DNA of 64,000 nucleotides from Sympetrum striolatum (lineage: Eukaryota > Arthropoda > Insecta > Odonata > Libellulidae). The position numbers and the translations under genes are program-made. Below the pieces are notes generated by a model. It was not told where the DNA came from and did not search any database. It was given only the letters and a program-made list of their open reading frames with translations. Location of the stretch: contig OX388351.1 in NCBI GenBank assembly GCA_947579665.1, forward strand, positions 57,420,939 through 57,484,938, in the 5' to 3' direction. Positions 45,749-58,480 of this stretch are shown in pieces; within the stretch, counting starts at the first letter, position 1; the number at the start of each line of letters is the position of its first letter.

Positions 45749-47340
45749 ATACAAGCCAAATATTAAAAGCTGTGATTAAAAATAGCTGGAAATATTTGAA
45801 CCTACTATGGTAAATTTGGACTGTTTCGAAAGGTGAACTCGAAGACGATCACAGTATCAAAATCTGTGTAATATATTTTATTCGGCGGATGAGTGTAGCG
45901 TATATTTAGGATACACTGTGGGAAAAATTGCAATCGCTCCAAATACACACAGCGCTTTTTTCATTGGATATGAAATATAAGCATTGCATGAGAAACGACT
46001 AAAATGGTAACATGTGCAAGGAACTGAATATTTTAAATTTCACGCCATAATTCCGTTTGGGAAGAGGTTATGAAAAGTTTGAGAGAATTTTTCTACGCTT
46101 TATGAGAGGAAACAAAAAAAAAAACTTTATTTAAGCAAAATAACTTTATTTAAAAAAACCTTGTTTATTTGCAAGTAGTCTCTTCAATCCTCTAAAATAT
46201 TATATTAAATAGGTAAATTCCTGGATATTTTATCATTTCTGACAATTTCAATAAAAATAAAAACGACTCGAGAGAAAAGTTAACGAGTAAAAATGTACCA
46301 CCAATATCATAATAAGTAATGAAAATAGAAAATAAAATAAGTTATATTTATTGTTTTATGGAATAATTCCTGCGTAACGGTCAAAAGCCATTTACGACTT
46401 CCTACGATTACAATTACGACTTCACACATTTTAGGCTTCGAGGAGGATAAATGGAGGAATTTCGGATACCGAAACTCCCGAATATTTTATTATCACACTT
46501 ATTATATTTCTCTTCCAAACATTTGTGTTATTATTTTTTGCGCGCCTGTAAGTCGTTCTATTCTCAACTATAAGGCCAGCCTAGCGTGATAATTAAGGTG
46601 AAAACCCAAATATATAGAACTTTAGTCTTAGCATTAGTAAAACATTTCCCAGCAAATATAAAATACTTTTTGATACCTTTACATTTGCCTTTTCACCTTT
46701 ACATAGGGTTAAGAGCAGAAGGAAAGGTCTACAGGATGAAAATTCTTTGAATTCATTCTCAGTGGAGTTTTAAATATACATTATAAATTAATAAATATCA
46801 GTTTCTTAGGAAGGCTTTGATGATAAAAGGATTTCTCTTCCAAACATCCCAGAATATAAATATAGACGCACCAATGTAAATCTTTAGACTCAGAACTAAA
46901 TCAACGCATAATCCTCCTGAACTTAAAAAAAACTTGGCATATAAAGTCAAAACGTCAAATATATTTCGATATTTACTAAAGCCTCACTCGGACTTCTGTA
47001 ATAATCTACGTATACACTAAGAAAATGGCGTCAAACTAGTATCACTCGGCGTACTTTTTCGAGGCCCAAAATAATTGTTTAAATAATCAATACTAGATAA
47101 ATTGATTAACATTGAACTTAATTTACTAAACTCCGAAAGTTTTTTTTAAATATGAGCTGTACTGTATTCTCACTTCAAAATAATATTTTAAGTAAATTTC
47201 TAAGTGTGATGTGGCTTGCGAGAATCTTACCAGTCCTAGGAAATGGCCCGTTGTTTCAATGAATTTGTCACGACTGCATGAAGGTATTCAACTCCCTCAA
47301 GATATGCGCATGGATATTCCAGAGGCACAGAAAATCATTT
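45749..47340. other. AT-rich stretch without recognisable features
   Basis: A short direct repeat of AACTTTATTTAA occurs near 46120-46155. The plus-strand frames 47211-47432 and 47278-47502 overlap each other and the local duplication, and have no motif. Confidence 0.5.
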
Positions 47341-47344
47341 ATTA

Positions 47345-47890
47345 TGTATTGTTTACTTTTGTACTTGATATTCACAGTAGGGATCATTTCTACTGTGATT
47401 ACCAGTCATTTTTTCAAGGTGCATTTGAGTAAAATAGAACATGGTCACAAACCTCCTACCCCCAGTCAAATAATAATAAAAGACGAAGCTTTAGATAAAT
47501 AAACTACTAGTAATAATTGCTCAAATATCTTAACCTTCACTAAACGAAAAAAAATATATATGCAATCAAACAATCGTTTCATATCTAAAAACAATCAATA
47601 CATATTGTTTACTTTTTCGACATTTACGATACATTATCTCTCATGGTGTATTTGAGTAAAATAAAATTTAGTCACAAACATCCTACTCCCAGTCAAAATA
47701 CAAATCATTTACTAAAAATGTAAAATGCTCAATTTTTCATGGTGAAAGTTAGGCCAAATCCTTATATCATAAAGGGAGGTTTTGAAATTAAATCATTAAA
47801 GTAGAGTACCTAGTAAAGTAAAGTACCTTAATAATAATGAATGATGACGAAATAAGCTGAGACCAATAATTGCTGAAATATCTGAACGAT
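47345..47890 (+). repeat. Local direct duplication, offset about 226-340 bp
   Basis: TATTGTTTACTTTT (about 47347 and 47604) and a block of TTTGAGTAAAATA, GTCACAAAC and ATCCTACTCCCAGTCAAA type (47419-47472 and 47645-47700) occur twice in the same order. AATAATTGCTNAAATATCT recurs at about 47511 and 47866. The units have diverged and the second has grown by insertion. No coding sequence is shared. Confidence 0.65.
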
Positions 47891-47899
47891 CACACAAAG

Positions 47900-48810
47900 A
47901 ATATACACGCAACAACCAAACAAAGCAGAGCTTACCTTTGATGTGACAATTTTTCATTTAATTTTTATCTCACGCTTCCAAATTGGTTCCCAATTATAGA
48001 TAGCATCCGTTTGAATTGAAAAATATAATCAGCCGCAAATTAATAACGCTAAGCCGAGTAAACATTCCTCTGAAATAAACATGCCCATAAGGGAAATTTA
48101 AACGTTGATTCAGTCCCTTTAAAAAGGTGATTTGAATGCAATTTCCAATATGAATAAATTATTTCCGCGCTGTCATTCAGCAAGTCATTTTATAAGCCAA
48201 TGAATAAATACATCAAAAAGCTTGACGGCACTAATGGTTGGGATGCTCAAATGTTTATAGAAACCTCTAAGCTGTGAATGATCAAAAAATGAGAAATTTC
48301 AATATTTAGCTCCCATTTATGTGCTGTTGTAAATAAAATTATCTCTTCTTTATCAAAGTAATAGAGATGTTTTCTCACCTTTCCTTTCTATAATTAGTGA
48401 TAATGTATACGTTCCATGTAATATTGATTTTTACTGTATGTATGGTATTTATGTTCTAAAATATGCTTGCATCTGTGTATTGTTGTTTTGTACAGTTGTA
48501 AACTTATCAAAAGCTTTCATTATTTATTGATTTATGTTTTATGTATATGGATAACACTTATTTAAATGTAATCGTGATTATACTTTCTGATATATTTCAT
48601 ATACCTATGATAGTATATTTATATATTTTGTCATGTTTCTCGGCATCTTTTAATTATTACTATTGGTAGATTAGAGTACGTTTTTCAAACCCCTCTTCTT
48701 ATGGGGTGTTTTCCTTTAGCGGATATTTTTTTCTATGAATTTCTTAGGTTTTTTATATTCACAGTTCTTCTTTTTTTCTCATACTATCTCTTTAAATTGA
48801 TTATTTTTAT
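47900..48810. other. AT-rich stretch, possibly the 3' UTR of a retroelement
   Basis: The last part leads into a (TTA)-tailed 3' end on the plus strand, so some of 48350-48810 may be that element's 3' UTR (CAAACCCCTCTTCTTATGGGG block near 48689). There is no second copy in the window to confirm this. Confidence 0.3.
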
Positions 48811-48884
48811 AGAGTATGATGATGGGTAGATGAAAGAGGAAACTTTTAGCCTCAATATTGCCCGAATAAAGACGTATTATTATA
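48811..48884 (+). mobile_element. Diverged retroelement 3' end with AATAAA
   Basis: GGTAGATGAAAGAGGAAAC, TTTTAGCCTCAATATTGCCC, GAATAAAGACG and a short TATTATTAT tail. It is the diverged counterpart of 35500-35564 and 20681-20732, with the tail decayed. Confidence 0.6.
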
Positions 48885-49149
48885 GGACAGGACACTAATG
48901 AATAAATTGCATTTTTTTCTAAACAATTTATGTAGCAAGTATATTTTCTGAATTTAATTACCAAATTGTATAATATGTATTATATTTTAATATAATATAT
49001 TTAAACTATTTTCGTAATTTGTAACAGTACACCAATAACAAGTTTCGACCTGCCTTGTGACCGTAATTGTTCAATTTATTATTCTATATATTAAGTACTT
49101 CTTCGCATTAGTGCCATATTCCTTATAAAAAATGCATTATTATAGTTAT
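48885..49149. other. AT-rich stretch
   Basis: Contains TATAATAT-type palindromes near 48970-49005. Nothing else was found. Confidence 0.5.
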
Positions 49150-49770
49150 TATTCATCGCTGTGAAGTGCGAGCAAAAAGTGAACCATCGAAATTTTGCGG
49201 GACTCTCTCGCTAGAGGTCCTAATTAAAAGAAGTATCCGCTCCCTTAATGCAGGGGACAAAAGCCGAAAAATATTCCGGAAATCCAATTGAAATGCAATG
49301 CCGAGTTTATCTTCGAACAATTTTTCCACAGCGATCCCACGGAAGGTGCAATACATTAAAAAAGATCGCTCCCGCCCACAAAAGAATTCCTTTCGAAAGT
49401 CAACATCGTTAACGAAATAATCGGTTTGTTTGTAGGAGATAAAATGGTTCGTCATTGGTGATTTAACCTAAATAAAGCCTATCATGCAGAAGGAGATAAT
49501 AAGCAATCGTCCACCTTTTTTAACTGCCAGCCGATTCGATAATTACATCCCCGTTCGCCTCTTTTTCACCACCGGACCGAAACATCGATGAATTTTCGAG
49601 TGAATTAATTGAGCCAATAAATCAAAACTTAAACGACGATGGTCGCTTAAAAGTACTGAAAAGACCCGGAAACGAGGAGATAAACAATCGGAAATTGCAC
49701 ATAACGTAACGCTGAGTAATTCAAAGTTTCCGTTTTATATTTGTGACTTAATTATTCCGAGATATTCGCT
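49150..49770. other. GC-richer island with homeodomain-like motifs
   Basis: Unique-looking sequence with CpGs and several TAATTA-type cores: GAATTAATTGAGCC near 49602, CCAATAAATCA near 49614, GACTTAATTATTCC near 49744, and GTTAATTACAATAG near 49780. Such clusters are seen in developmental enhancers but also occur by chance in AT-rich DNA. The 100-codon minus-strand frame 49153-49455 has no known domain. Confidence 0.35.
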
Positions 49771-50300
49771 TCCGTTGCTGTTAATTACAATAGCTTTAAG
49801 TAATTTTCTATTGGAACAATTTATTACTTTAAATTTTAATAGGAATATCTCTCATTCAAGGTAATACCTTCATATATAGTATAATGTATATTATACATAA
49901 TACAATTTATATAATTGTCTTAGATAATTTATTTCTCTCTATCAAACGCGTTATTCCTACATAATTATGTAAATATAGTCCAGCAGTAAAATGTGTGCAT
50001 ACGTACATGATATAATTGTATAATTAATATTTTACGAAAATCAAAGTTAATGTCTAATGACGAATTGATAAAAAAATCAAAACAGTTAAAAATTGGGAAG
50101 ATTCCCTAATCACCTGTGATGACCGAAAATAGGCCGGAAATGTAGAAAAATATAAACTTTATGTGCAATGCGGCACGTATTTCTGTTGTCCGATTTAAAT
50201 AAGAATTGACAATTTATTTTTTAACCAAATGGAGCAACTTTAGGGGGTGTCTCCAAAGAAATTTTCAAAACAATTTTTTCCGTATGAATAATGACCACCC
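49771..50300. other. AT-rich stretch without recognisable features
   Basis: An imperfect TATAATGTATATTATAC palindrome lies near 49877-49900. No gene. Confidence 0.5.
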
Positions 50301-50304
50301 TAGT

Positions 50305-50605
50305 GTTCAACCATACGCTAGGTTCTTGTGCCTCATTAATCCAAATACAATCCTTTCGTCTGTTCGTAATCCATCCAACCTTTTCCATAAATTAACATCT
50401 TCTGTCTTTCTATTCCCCCCCGTTTTTCCCTTGCACACTACCCTCAATCACTTTCTTAACTATTCCTTTCCTCTAAGCATTTGACCAACCCATATCCACT
50501 GTCAACACCTATTCAATTAAAACCCTCCCTTCTCCAATCATTTCTAGCACCTCCGTGTATTTTCCTATCCACCCAACAAACTTTTTTGTTCCACGCACGT
50601 ATTAA
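50305..50605 (-). pseudogene. Non-LTR retrotransposon ORF2 C-terminal remnant
   Basis: The minus strand reads WNKKVCWVDRKIH, then after a frameshift EVLEMIGEGRVLI, then VKKVIEGSVQGK and further pieces ending near RKDCIWINEAQEPSVW. The order W.D.K...EVLEMIGE..LI, VIEG..QGK is the same C-terminal segment as at 20.5 and 45.4 kb. There are several stops and frame changes. The plus-strand 92-codon frame at 50206-50484 is its shadow. Confidence 0.82.
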
Positions 50606-51545
50606 AACATAAAAGGAAATCCCTTAAAACATTGAAATAAATAGAAGTCGTTATTTAGTGGGCAGCGTTAATGAGTAGAATAAAAACGGATTGTAAATTT
50701 ACGCCGTGTTTTCCTCCTCGAATAGTTTCATTACCGAATTGCTGATGATACAACTATTGCGTTAAAACTAGACAGGCATTTGGATTAAAATCTCCACTAG
50801 TTAAATACACTTTTGGTAACTGATTCATCACCAAATATGTGATGTAATCAAGACGGAATGCGCTCGGGCGATATTCATTTACAACTAATATTATATGCAC
50901 CCACCACATTTTAGAACGAAATTAATCCCCTAAAAGTAAATTCTAGAAGCAATTATATAATCATCCTAATCCACCAATACACTTATTTATAACTTACATA
51001 AACACTATACAAATTCGTAAGATGTGAGTTTTTATGCACACAAATACGATGGAGTTTTTAAATTATTTACTTTAAATAAGTAAATAATCACACTACAAAT
51101 GTAAGGCAGCAACCTGTATCTCTTAACATCGACTTAAAAATTTAAAAATATTGAAATTAATTGTAGGTAATGGATTTTAAGTTTATACTAAATGTTAATT
51201 TACAGTACATTCTGCTCCCTTCATTCAAGCATAATCATTAAGCCATTTACTTTAAACTTTACGGGTATTTTCACCATCAAACTTCAACCTTACTTCCCAA
51301 GCAAAACAATTGTGAACTTATATTCTTATAGTCAGATATGTTTACTATATATTACGCAGAATATCACTAACACGGTCAGACATTACTACTTTAAATGTAT
51401 CCATGTGCAATTGCACAAAGTATTTTATTTTTTTCCATTATCAGTTAGTTTTAATTATGAACATTGTATAAATTTTATACATGAAACGACGAGTTTGCTG
51501 TAAGTTTAAAAACAAGCACGCCTAATTCACATTTGATCAACACAC
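50606..51545. other. AT-rich stretch without recognisable features
   Basis: The plus-strand frame 51192-51503 (103 codons) is aromatic and Ile-rich with no motif, typical of AT-rich chance translation. Confidence 0.55.
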
Positions 51546-51549
51546 ACAC

Positions 51550-52200
51550 GTACGAAATAAATAGCAAAGAGGACGCTATCTGATTTGCCCCTGCCAAGCA
51601 TTCCGTCCCACTTTCGACGAGCCATTATTTTTCCGTTCGCGAGCGACAGCGAATGAATTCAGTTATTCAAAAGCGTAGTTGCGATTCCACGCTTTTGGAA
51701 TCAGCGGAGCCTATTTTCGGAAAAATAAATAGCGAATAATCGATGACGGTGAGGAGGGGAGAGGGGTAGATAGCGGCTCCCCAGGAAATTAATGTTGTCC
51801 CCGCGTCGGATGCAGCTGAGTGACACTGGAGTCAATCCCCCTTAATGTTTCCCCCATCCGGCAGGGGGCAGGGGAATAAGGAGGCGACGGCGGAAGGAGA
51901 GCCAAAGGAAACATAAAAGGAGACCGATAAAGAGGGCGAATTAAAAGGAAATTTGACCCGAGTTATCTAACGCGATGGACGCGAGAAATCGGGCGTTGCA
52001 GCAAGAATAGCGCTGGGTCTCTAAACAGGGGTCTCCTTACAGCCGTCTTCTAAAGTTCCACGTTTCATCACGAGAGTGGATGTATTTTTTCGCATATCAA
52101 CAGCCATTTGAGTACGTCTCAAAGTATCCCATCAGAATATTTTCCCTCAAAAATTTACGAATTTGACGACCGAATTTTCCGTAGGGGAATCGCATAACAA
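51550..52200. other. GC-richer, purine-biased island
   Basis: GAGGAGGGGAGAGGGGTAG near 51751 and AAGGAGGCGACGGCGGAAGG near 51878 show the purine-rich plus strand. CpG-containing parts are GTTCGCGAGCGACAGCG near 51633 and the GCGATGGACGCGAG block near 51971. No ORF over 60 codons is found in this 650-bp stretch despite its composition. Candidate regulatory DNA. Confidence 0.42.
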
Positions 52201-53055
52201 GGTGGACATATTTGTTTTTAAATGAATAAAAATATATTTTTGGACGAAATCATCAATTATATAAAAATTCGGAGCATTACTTAACCACAGCAAACCCTTT
52301 AATATTTAAAAAATTGAAGATAATGTGATTTCATCGTACTAAGAAAGTTAAAGCAGAAGGAACAAATAAGAATTGCTAATATAATGATGGATAATTAATG
52401 TTTTAAGCGATTGATATATTAATATATATATAAAAAGATAGCGATATAATGACAGTATAAATTTTAATATTTATTTACTAACCATAATTTATACTGTCTA
52501 TGAAAATGTTGATAAAACAGTTTTCATACAAAAATAACGTAGTGTGGTATATAGTTATAATAGCAGTATAGATTTTTATACTAAAAGATATTTTGTTGCA
52601 TTAAACTGTTTATCCAAGATCCAAGCATCCAAACTCCTCCAAGTAGCATTCAGCATGGTTTTATAATTTATATTCTATTTCTTAAGATCAAGTTGTCTAT
52701 CAATCTTGTGTTTTTTCTTTTATTCACCTCTTTTAGTTAGAGTTAGAAAAAATGTATAACAACAGGAAATTTTGCTCTGAAAGGCATTATTTTCGAGCAA
52801 TATATACCGTCTATTTTCGGCTAGTTATGTACCAATTTTACCATTCAGAAATATAAAACTAATGCCTTCTCTATTAATGCCAATTTAATTTTCAGTTTCA
52901 CAATTTATTCACAGCATTTTGCAATTTATTGTAAATTACAATTTTAAATTTTAATTCTGTTCGCCTGGATCTAAGTTATGAGAGGCTTTCAAAAGAAGAA
53001 ACGAATAATATCGATGATGATTTACAGAGATAATTATTGACGAATAGTTTTTATG
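52201..53055. other. AT-rich stretch with a small inverted repeat
   Basis: A 48-bp inverted repeat sits at 52451-52498 (13-bp arms GACAGTATAAATT). A related GCAGTATAGATTTTTATACT block is at about 52563. Nothing coding. Confidence 0.55.
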
Positions 53056-53059
53056 CTTT

Positions 53060-53480
53060 TTGCTTAAGGTTTTTTCTTGTTCCTGCAACAAATACGGGAA
53101 CGTCGTGTAACAGCAAAAATGATTCGGAGCGGCGTAAAAATGGGAAGGAGAATGATGTATTCGAAAAGTTCAACTTGGGGGCACGTAACGTTGGAAAAGT
53201 CAATGGATGAGATGAGGTCAAAAGAGAGAGAAGATGATGGATTGGAGTGGCACGCGAAACGGATCAGCTGCCGATGAAGGAAAGAGGAGAAGGGGAGGGA
53301 TGTCTGGGAGAAGGGGACAAACCACATACAACGCATGAGAAGCAAAAATCAATGGTTCGCGAATTCTCGATTTTATACTCGAGTCGTACGAAAGGTAGAA
53401 AACGGTTGAGGACGGCGTCAAAGGTCACGTGTTGATCGCTTAAATGAAAATGAAAGTTGAAATTAAGGACACAATGGATT
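53060..53480. other. GC-richer, purine-biased island
   Basis: The plus strand is purine-rich (GGAAAGAGGAGAAGGGGAGG near 53279). Six overlapping short frames lie on both strands between 53064 and 53494, with no recognisable domain; the multiplicity argues for composition bias. Confidence 0.42.
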
Positions 53481-53755
53481 GATGAGATGAACACTCATTT
53501 CTACACAGAACAGTGGAATTTGTTATCTGAAGTGGTTTTCAAGCCCTAACGGAAAAAATGGGTTTTAGGCAAGATGTAAAAAGTTCTTATTAAATTGTGA
53601 ATGTATTTATATAATACTACCGCAGTAATTATAAAATTGAAATAAAAATGTATTGAACTATCCGTTAATATGTGAATGGTTATATTTGATAGGAAACGAG
53701 CAATGAATATAAGAAATTAGCATCCTTAATAAACTGTGAATACGTTAGCTAAATA

Positions 53756-54861
53756 TAAGGTAATTCCGGGTGAGATACTCCAACGGGAGTGAAGCCCCAG
53801 TCGCAGTATTTTTAAGGAAAACCACAAAATTGCTCTTCTGACATAATTTCAGGTAGGCACTGTTTTTTTCCACCCTTTTATAAGATAGGGTACAATATTT
53901 CTGGTTGGTATCTGTGTAAATGTTCGAATAGTTTAAATGAAAGGGCGAAAATTTGTAAAAATGTAGCCCCACTGGCGGTAAGGGCATCTCTCCCGTACTC
54001 CAAGGATAGACCTCTTCTCGGGATAGATGCCCCACAGCTATCTTTAGGTATATGTGCCCTATTAGTATCAATTTAACTTTAAGGTGATACTGATTAAGGC
54101 TTTTTTCCAGTAAACGTTTGTAATCTACATTTAAATTTCAATTCAAATTTAAATCCACGGTCGAATGCATTTTATGCACGATCAAAAGATGACGTAGTGT
54201 TTTGCAAGCACTAGGGTGGTGCGTTTTGACGCTATTTTTCTGATCGAAATCTAATACCCGGGAAAAGTGGCCACCTACATTGAAATTGCAAATATAAATC
54301 TTTTTCGAAATTAAAAAATATCTTCTATGAGAATTTTTGTCCCGAAGTTTCGAAATTTCGACAAAAAAATCAAAATTGTCATAATTGCTTTCGGTTGAAA
54401 CGACAATATTTTGTGTGAGAAGATGTCACCGTCATAAAAAAAACTGATGACCAAGCCTCAATATTTATATTCCTCTAGAGGAGGCTGAGATTCCTCCAAA
54501 AATATTTGCAAATAAAACTTTTAAATAGTTAAATGTTAACTTAAACGTTTTTTAGATCCTAATTTCAAGTCATATTTAATAATTTTGTCATATAACAAGC
54601 GGTTTCCAGATTAAATTCAGTTTAATCTCTCCTACAGAGGTGAGGCGTCTCACCCGGACACTCGGGAGAGATGGCCAAATGCATGGATGCAGAAAAAATT
54701 TAATATTTTGTGTGAAAATCTTTCTAAACAAAATTCGTTTATATCCTGTTAATAATCGATTAATGTTCTATTCTATTACGCAGTTTCACATTCTTGTTAT
54801 CTCCAAAGTCATTGTTGTGAAGTCTTTTCCTTAGATGGGGCATCTCCACCGGAATTACCTT
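53756..54861. mobile_element. 1.1-kb DNA transposon-like element with about 28-bp TIRs
   Basis: The left end TAAGGTAATTCCGGGTGAGA and the inverted right end TAAGGTAATTCCGGTGGAGA match over about 28 bp, bordered by TATA on both sides. Subterminal motifs of the GGGCATCTC/GAGATGCCCC kind recur at about 53981, 54018, 54640-54680 and 54837. The 108-codon minus-strand frame 53745-54071 crosses the left TIR, so it is not a transposase. No DDE motif is visible. Superfamily not assigned; probably non-autonomous. Confidence 0.75.
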
Positions 54862-54869
54862 ATAAGGAA

Positions 54870-55730
54870 TATGTACGTAAATATGTTTTGGCGTTAAAGG
54901 TTTGATCTAAGTTAAAAGTTGCTACCAGATTATTGTCTTACTGCAGTAATATTCGAAATTAAATATTCCACACATCATTCCTTTGATGTATATTTCCATT
55001 AGGCGATCATCAAGTAATCAATTACGTAATGTAAACAGGAACATCTCTATTAGTTTATGATTCTCTTTCGTATGAGTTTACAGCAGATTTGTACGACTTG
55101 AGACGTTTTCACAAAATAACTGATATTCTACCTTCATTAACCAATTAAATATTTTCCCTTTATTACCGAGGATTTCGAAAAATGGTGAAACTTCTTTTGT
55201 GCGATTTCTCAGTGGCCGAGAGTTCTACTCAGAATGTAAAACAGTTGATATTGAGGCGTTAAGACCTGGCAATTTTCATCATTCAGCAAGATTCATACAT
55301 TTTTAAAAAAAATGGTTACGTATATCAAAGACATGCGTTTGGAATGCAATAAATAATTTTATATCATTCATCAAAGATGGATTTCCTCATGAAGGTAACT
55401 TAAGGTAGTAGTGCACCCCTATACTTTTAAAGAGATGAGTACCATCGCCTTCTGCGTTCTCCGAAGAAGCTCTACGATAGTTCTACAGATTAGCATGTAT
55501 TTTCCTTTGGTTCTTCGATTCTCTCACACGTAAACTTGCTGAAAGTACTCCTAAAACATACTTCGCAATCAAGCTGGAGACAAAACACCAATATTAAAGA
55601 AATCTTTTCGATGATAACAGGCCAACATGTTGGTCCACCTAAGTCTTCAACAACCTAGTCTTCGTGAAAGGATATTACATAATTTCTGCGAAAACAAAAT
55701 AAAAGAACAACTCCGCCAGATGGCAGTGAT
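54870..55730. other. AT-rich stretch without recognisable features
   Basis: Nothing supported. Confidence 0.55.
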
Positions 55731-56470
55731 AATTCTGATCATGCGGCAAATATAATCTTCGCGATTAAAGGAGAGCAAGCAGTAGGGGAGGTGATAGAGA
55801 ATCTTTCCAGAAAAACTTCTTTAAATTCTTCCCTTCCGAGGCAGAACGAAAGTGAAAGTATTTTAAAAGAATAAAGGCGGCCTATCCACGTCTGTGTATT
55901 TAAGAGTTGAGAACAAAAACATGAGCAGTAAGGAAAAGGTTGGCTAATATTTGCCATCGGAGAAGGAAAAAATAAGCGAAACATAAAACTCCTTGCGGAT
56001 GAAAAGTTTTTAAGTCAGAAAGTTGCTAGAGGCAGTAAAAGGATAAACATAACAGGCGTTCTCCCGATGGCACCACGAAATCCCGCATATTATTTTGACG
56101 AAAATTTAAAAATAACAAGCTACAATAGATATAGTTTTCGGCTATTGAAAGGAGGAGCAATCGCATTAACAACCTCTTGTAACTGATTTTTGTTTCTGTT
56201 AAATTTGGGAGACAATAATTTCCAATTTAAGTTTCATAAAATTGTGTGACTTTTACGTCGTCCAGATTAAATCAAACAGTAATTATATTCTTATGCTTGG
56301 GCTAAAAGGCTAAAAGTCGGAGCAGTTAAGAAGAATTCTACCCTCCATGGTATTGAAAAATGATGACAAAAGTTTTTCGGAAGAAAAAAGCTCCTTTCCG
56401 AGACGGAAAAAGTAACGCGACAAGTAAAAGATTTCAATCTTGCAAATTTTTGAGAGTCAAAGAGTTTGTG
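55731..56470. other. Purine-biased, slightly GC-richer stretch
   Basis: Purine-rich plus strand at about 55765-55990 and 56325-56420. The minus-strand frames 55739-55984 and 56291-56485 lie in the pyrimidine-rich complement and have no recognised motif. Confidence 0.35.
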
Positions 56471-57955
56471 TGAAATGACCACCATTAATATCTCTTATAA
56501 AAACTGTTTTGAAATCGAATTGCGAAATACGCCTAATTTTCCAGGGTATATTCAACCTTCTGATTATATTATTGGAAAGACACCAAAGTTTATTGGAAAC
56601 TGATGCGTAGTAAATCCGTTAGTTCGCCATGACTCGGGATTAGAAGATTTTAAACCGAATACCAAACCTTTCATTGTGAAGATCATTATTTGAGAGCCGA
56701 AAATAAAATTTACCTAGAGAAGTTTTTGAATAATACAAAAACAAGCTTTTTATTACATATTCTTCTAAAGTGCCTCAATGAACGAAGTATTCTATCAAAA
56801 AAATTACTGATAGCAAACAACGTAAGCTTGAATATTAAGAAACATTCATAATATGAACTGTAATTTTTAAGGCTAACTAAGACTCATTAGGAAAATAGTA
56901 GAGAATAACGTATTAGAAATACCAAAAACAAGGTACTGAAGAATAACGATGAAATTAATAGTCTATGTAACTACTGAGGAATTATTTAGACGAGCAAAAA
57001 AGATATAAGTACGCACTGGAAAGGGCGTACTAAGTGTATGCTTAAAGGCATAATCTGACACGTACTAAGACACGATATTCTGCTGGAGACAATATTGGAA
57101 ATATTAGCTGAAGAGAAGAATATTAAAGAAATACAGAACTGTATTAGCCTCCAAGAGTCAGGTAATGACTAATGTTATGAATTCTGAGATATTAAAGCCA
57201 TTTTCTAAGAACATGATGACCGAGATAAATGCAACAAACCAAACCATAGCAAAGATGAATGCAAAAAATCCGAAAATTTCCTATTGTTTTCGTGATGTCT
57301 TTGTTCAGAGCTTAAATTTGTGTATTTTTCGAAAATAATGCGAGCTGTGCCCTTAAATTTTATTTCAAGATTGCCTATATGAGTTGGAATAAGTGGGTTG
57401 GCTTCTAAATTTGTACACAAAAGAACTTATTTGGGAAAAAATTTCTATCGTACACATTTAAACTTTTAAAGTTTCATCATTGTTTTCAGTATAACTTTAC
57501 AGTCTCATCATCGCGCTTAAGGAGTCGCATTATGATCCTTAACCTAAACCAATACAATTTCGCTGATTTTCACTGGATTATATATATAAAAAAATTATTA
57601 ATATGACTTGTAAAAATTACCATTAAATCAATTTAAAGCAAACTTCTCTGGTATATAAAGAAATCTTTTATGATCACTTTATCACTATGGCAATTGAATC
57701 TATAAGGCGTAAGGGAAAGAATTGTCATTTTCCAAAGTTATATAATTAATAATAGAGTAAAACGTTTAGGTATAAATACTTTTGCAAGGCAATGAATCAC
57801 TATAAATCTAAAAGAACTATAAGAAGTGTGGAAATACAAAAAATGTACCAAGTTATTGAGCTTCAAATGTTTCCTTTTCTTTTATAAGACAGCCAAAAGG
57901 CAACTGTAGAAGAGAAATCAGATATGACCAGGAAACAAATGCGCAAGATGATAGA
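56471..57955. other. AT-rich stretch without recognisable features
   Basis: About 1.5 kb. The 71-codon minus-strand frame at 57205-57420 is not recognised. Confidence 0.55.
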
Positions 57956-57959
57956 GAGT

Positions 57960-58480
57960 CAGTAACATGAAAACATTTACAGAGGATCAATCGACGAAAA
58001 GGTTTTTTCGTCGGCCTTAATTATTACGACGGCTGTCGACTCTGTCGGTCCAACTGCGCACTTTTGACGCTGAAGTGCGCAAAATAAAATCAAATGCTCC
58101 AATTTGAGAAGGGCGAACAAGAGAGAATGGAGAACGGGATGCGGTTGGGAACATGAAGGACGATGGTGGGGAGAAAAAACGAATGGGTGAATTTCGGGGA
58201 GAGAAACCAGGAAAAAGAAAACGAACAAAATCAAAGAGGCAATAACAGTTCAAACTGCCTCGATATGGAATGTGTTGACGGGTGACGAACTGAGAGTGGA
58301 AAGGCAGAACAGGTTGGGGGCAGAGGGAGAGATAAAAACTGAGAGGGTGAAGTTACGACTGGGGAAATGACACAGAAACATTCGCGTCGAACTCCGAGTT
58401 TTCTCTGGTAACTACTCGAATCTCGGCAAGAGAAAAGAGATGTTAACAAAAGCATAAAGCAAGTTAAGCGTTATCTTTGC
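57960..58480. other. GC-richer, purine-biased island
   Basis: GGCTGTCGACTCTGTCGGTC near 58030, then long purine runs on the plus strand at 58105-58235 and 58290-58350. Three overlapping minus-strand frames (57977-58234, 58017-58253, 58231-58455) lie in the complement. No known domain. Confidence 0.42.

Noticed and set aside
53745..54071. 108-codon minus-strand frame as a transposase for the TIR element
   Set aside because: It runs across the left terminal repeat into the flank and lacks DDE or other transposase motifs.
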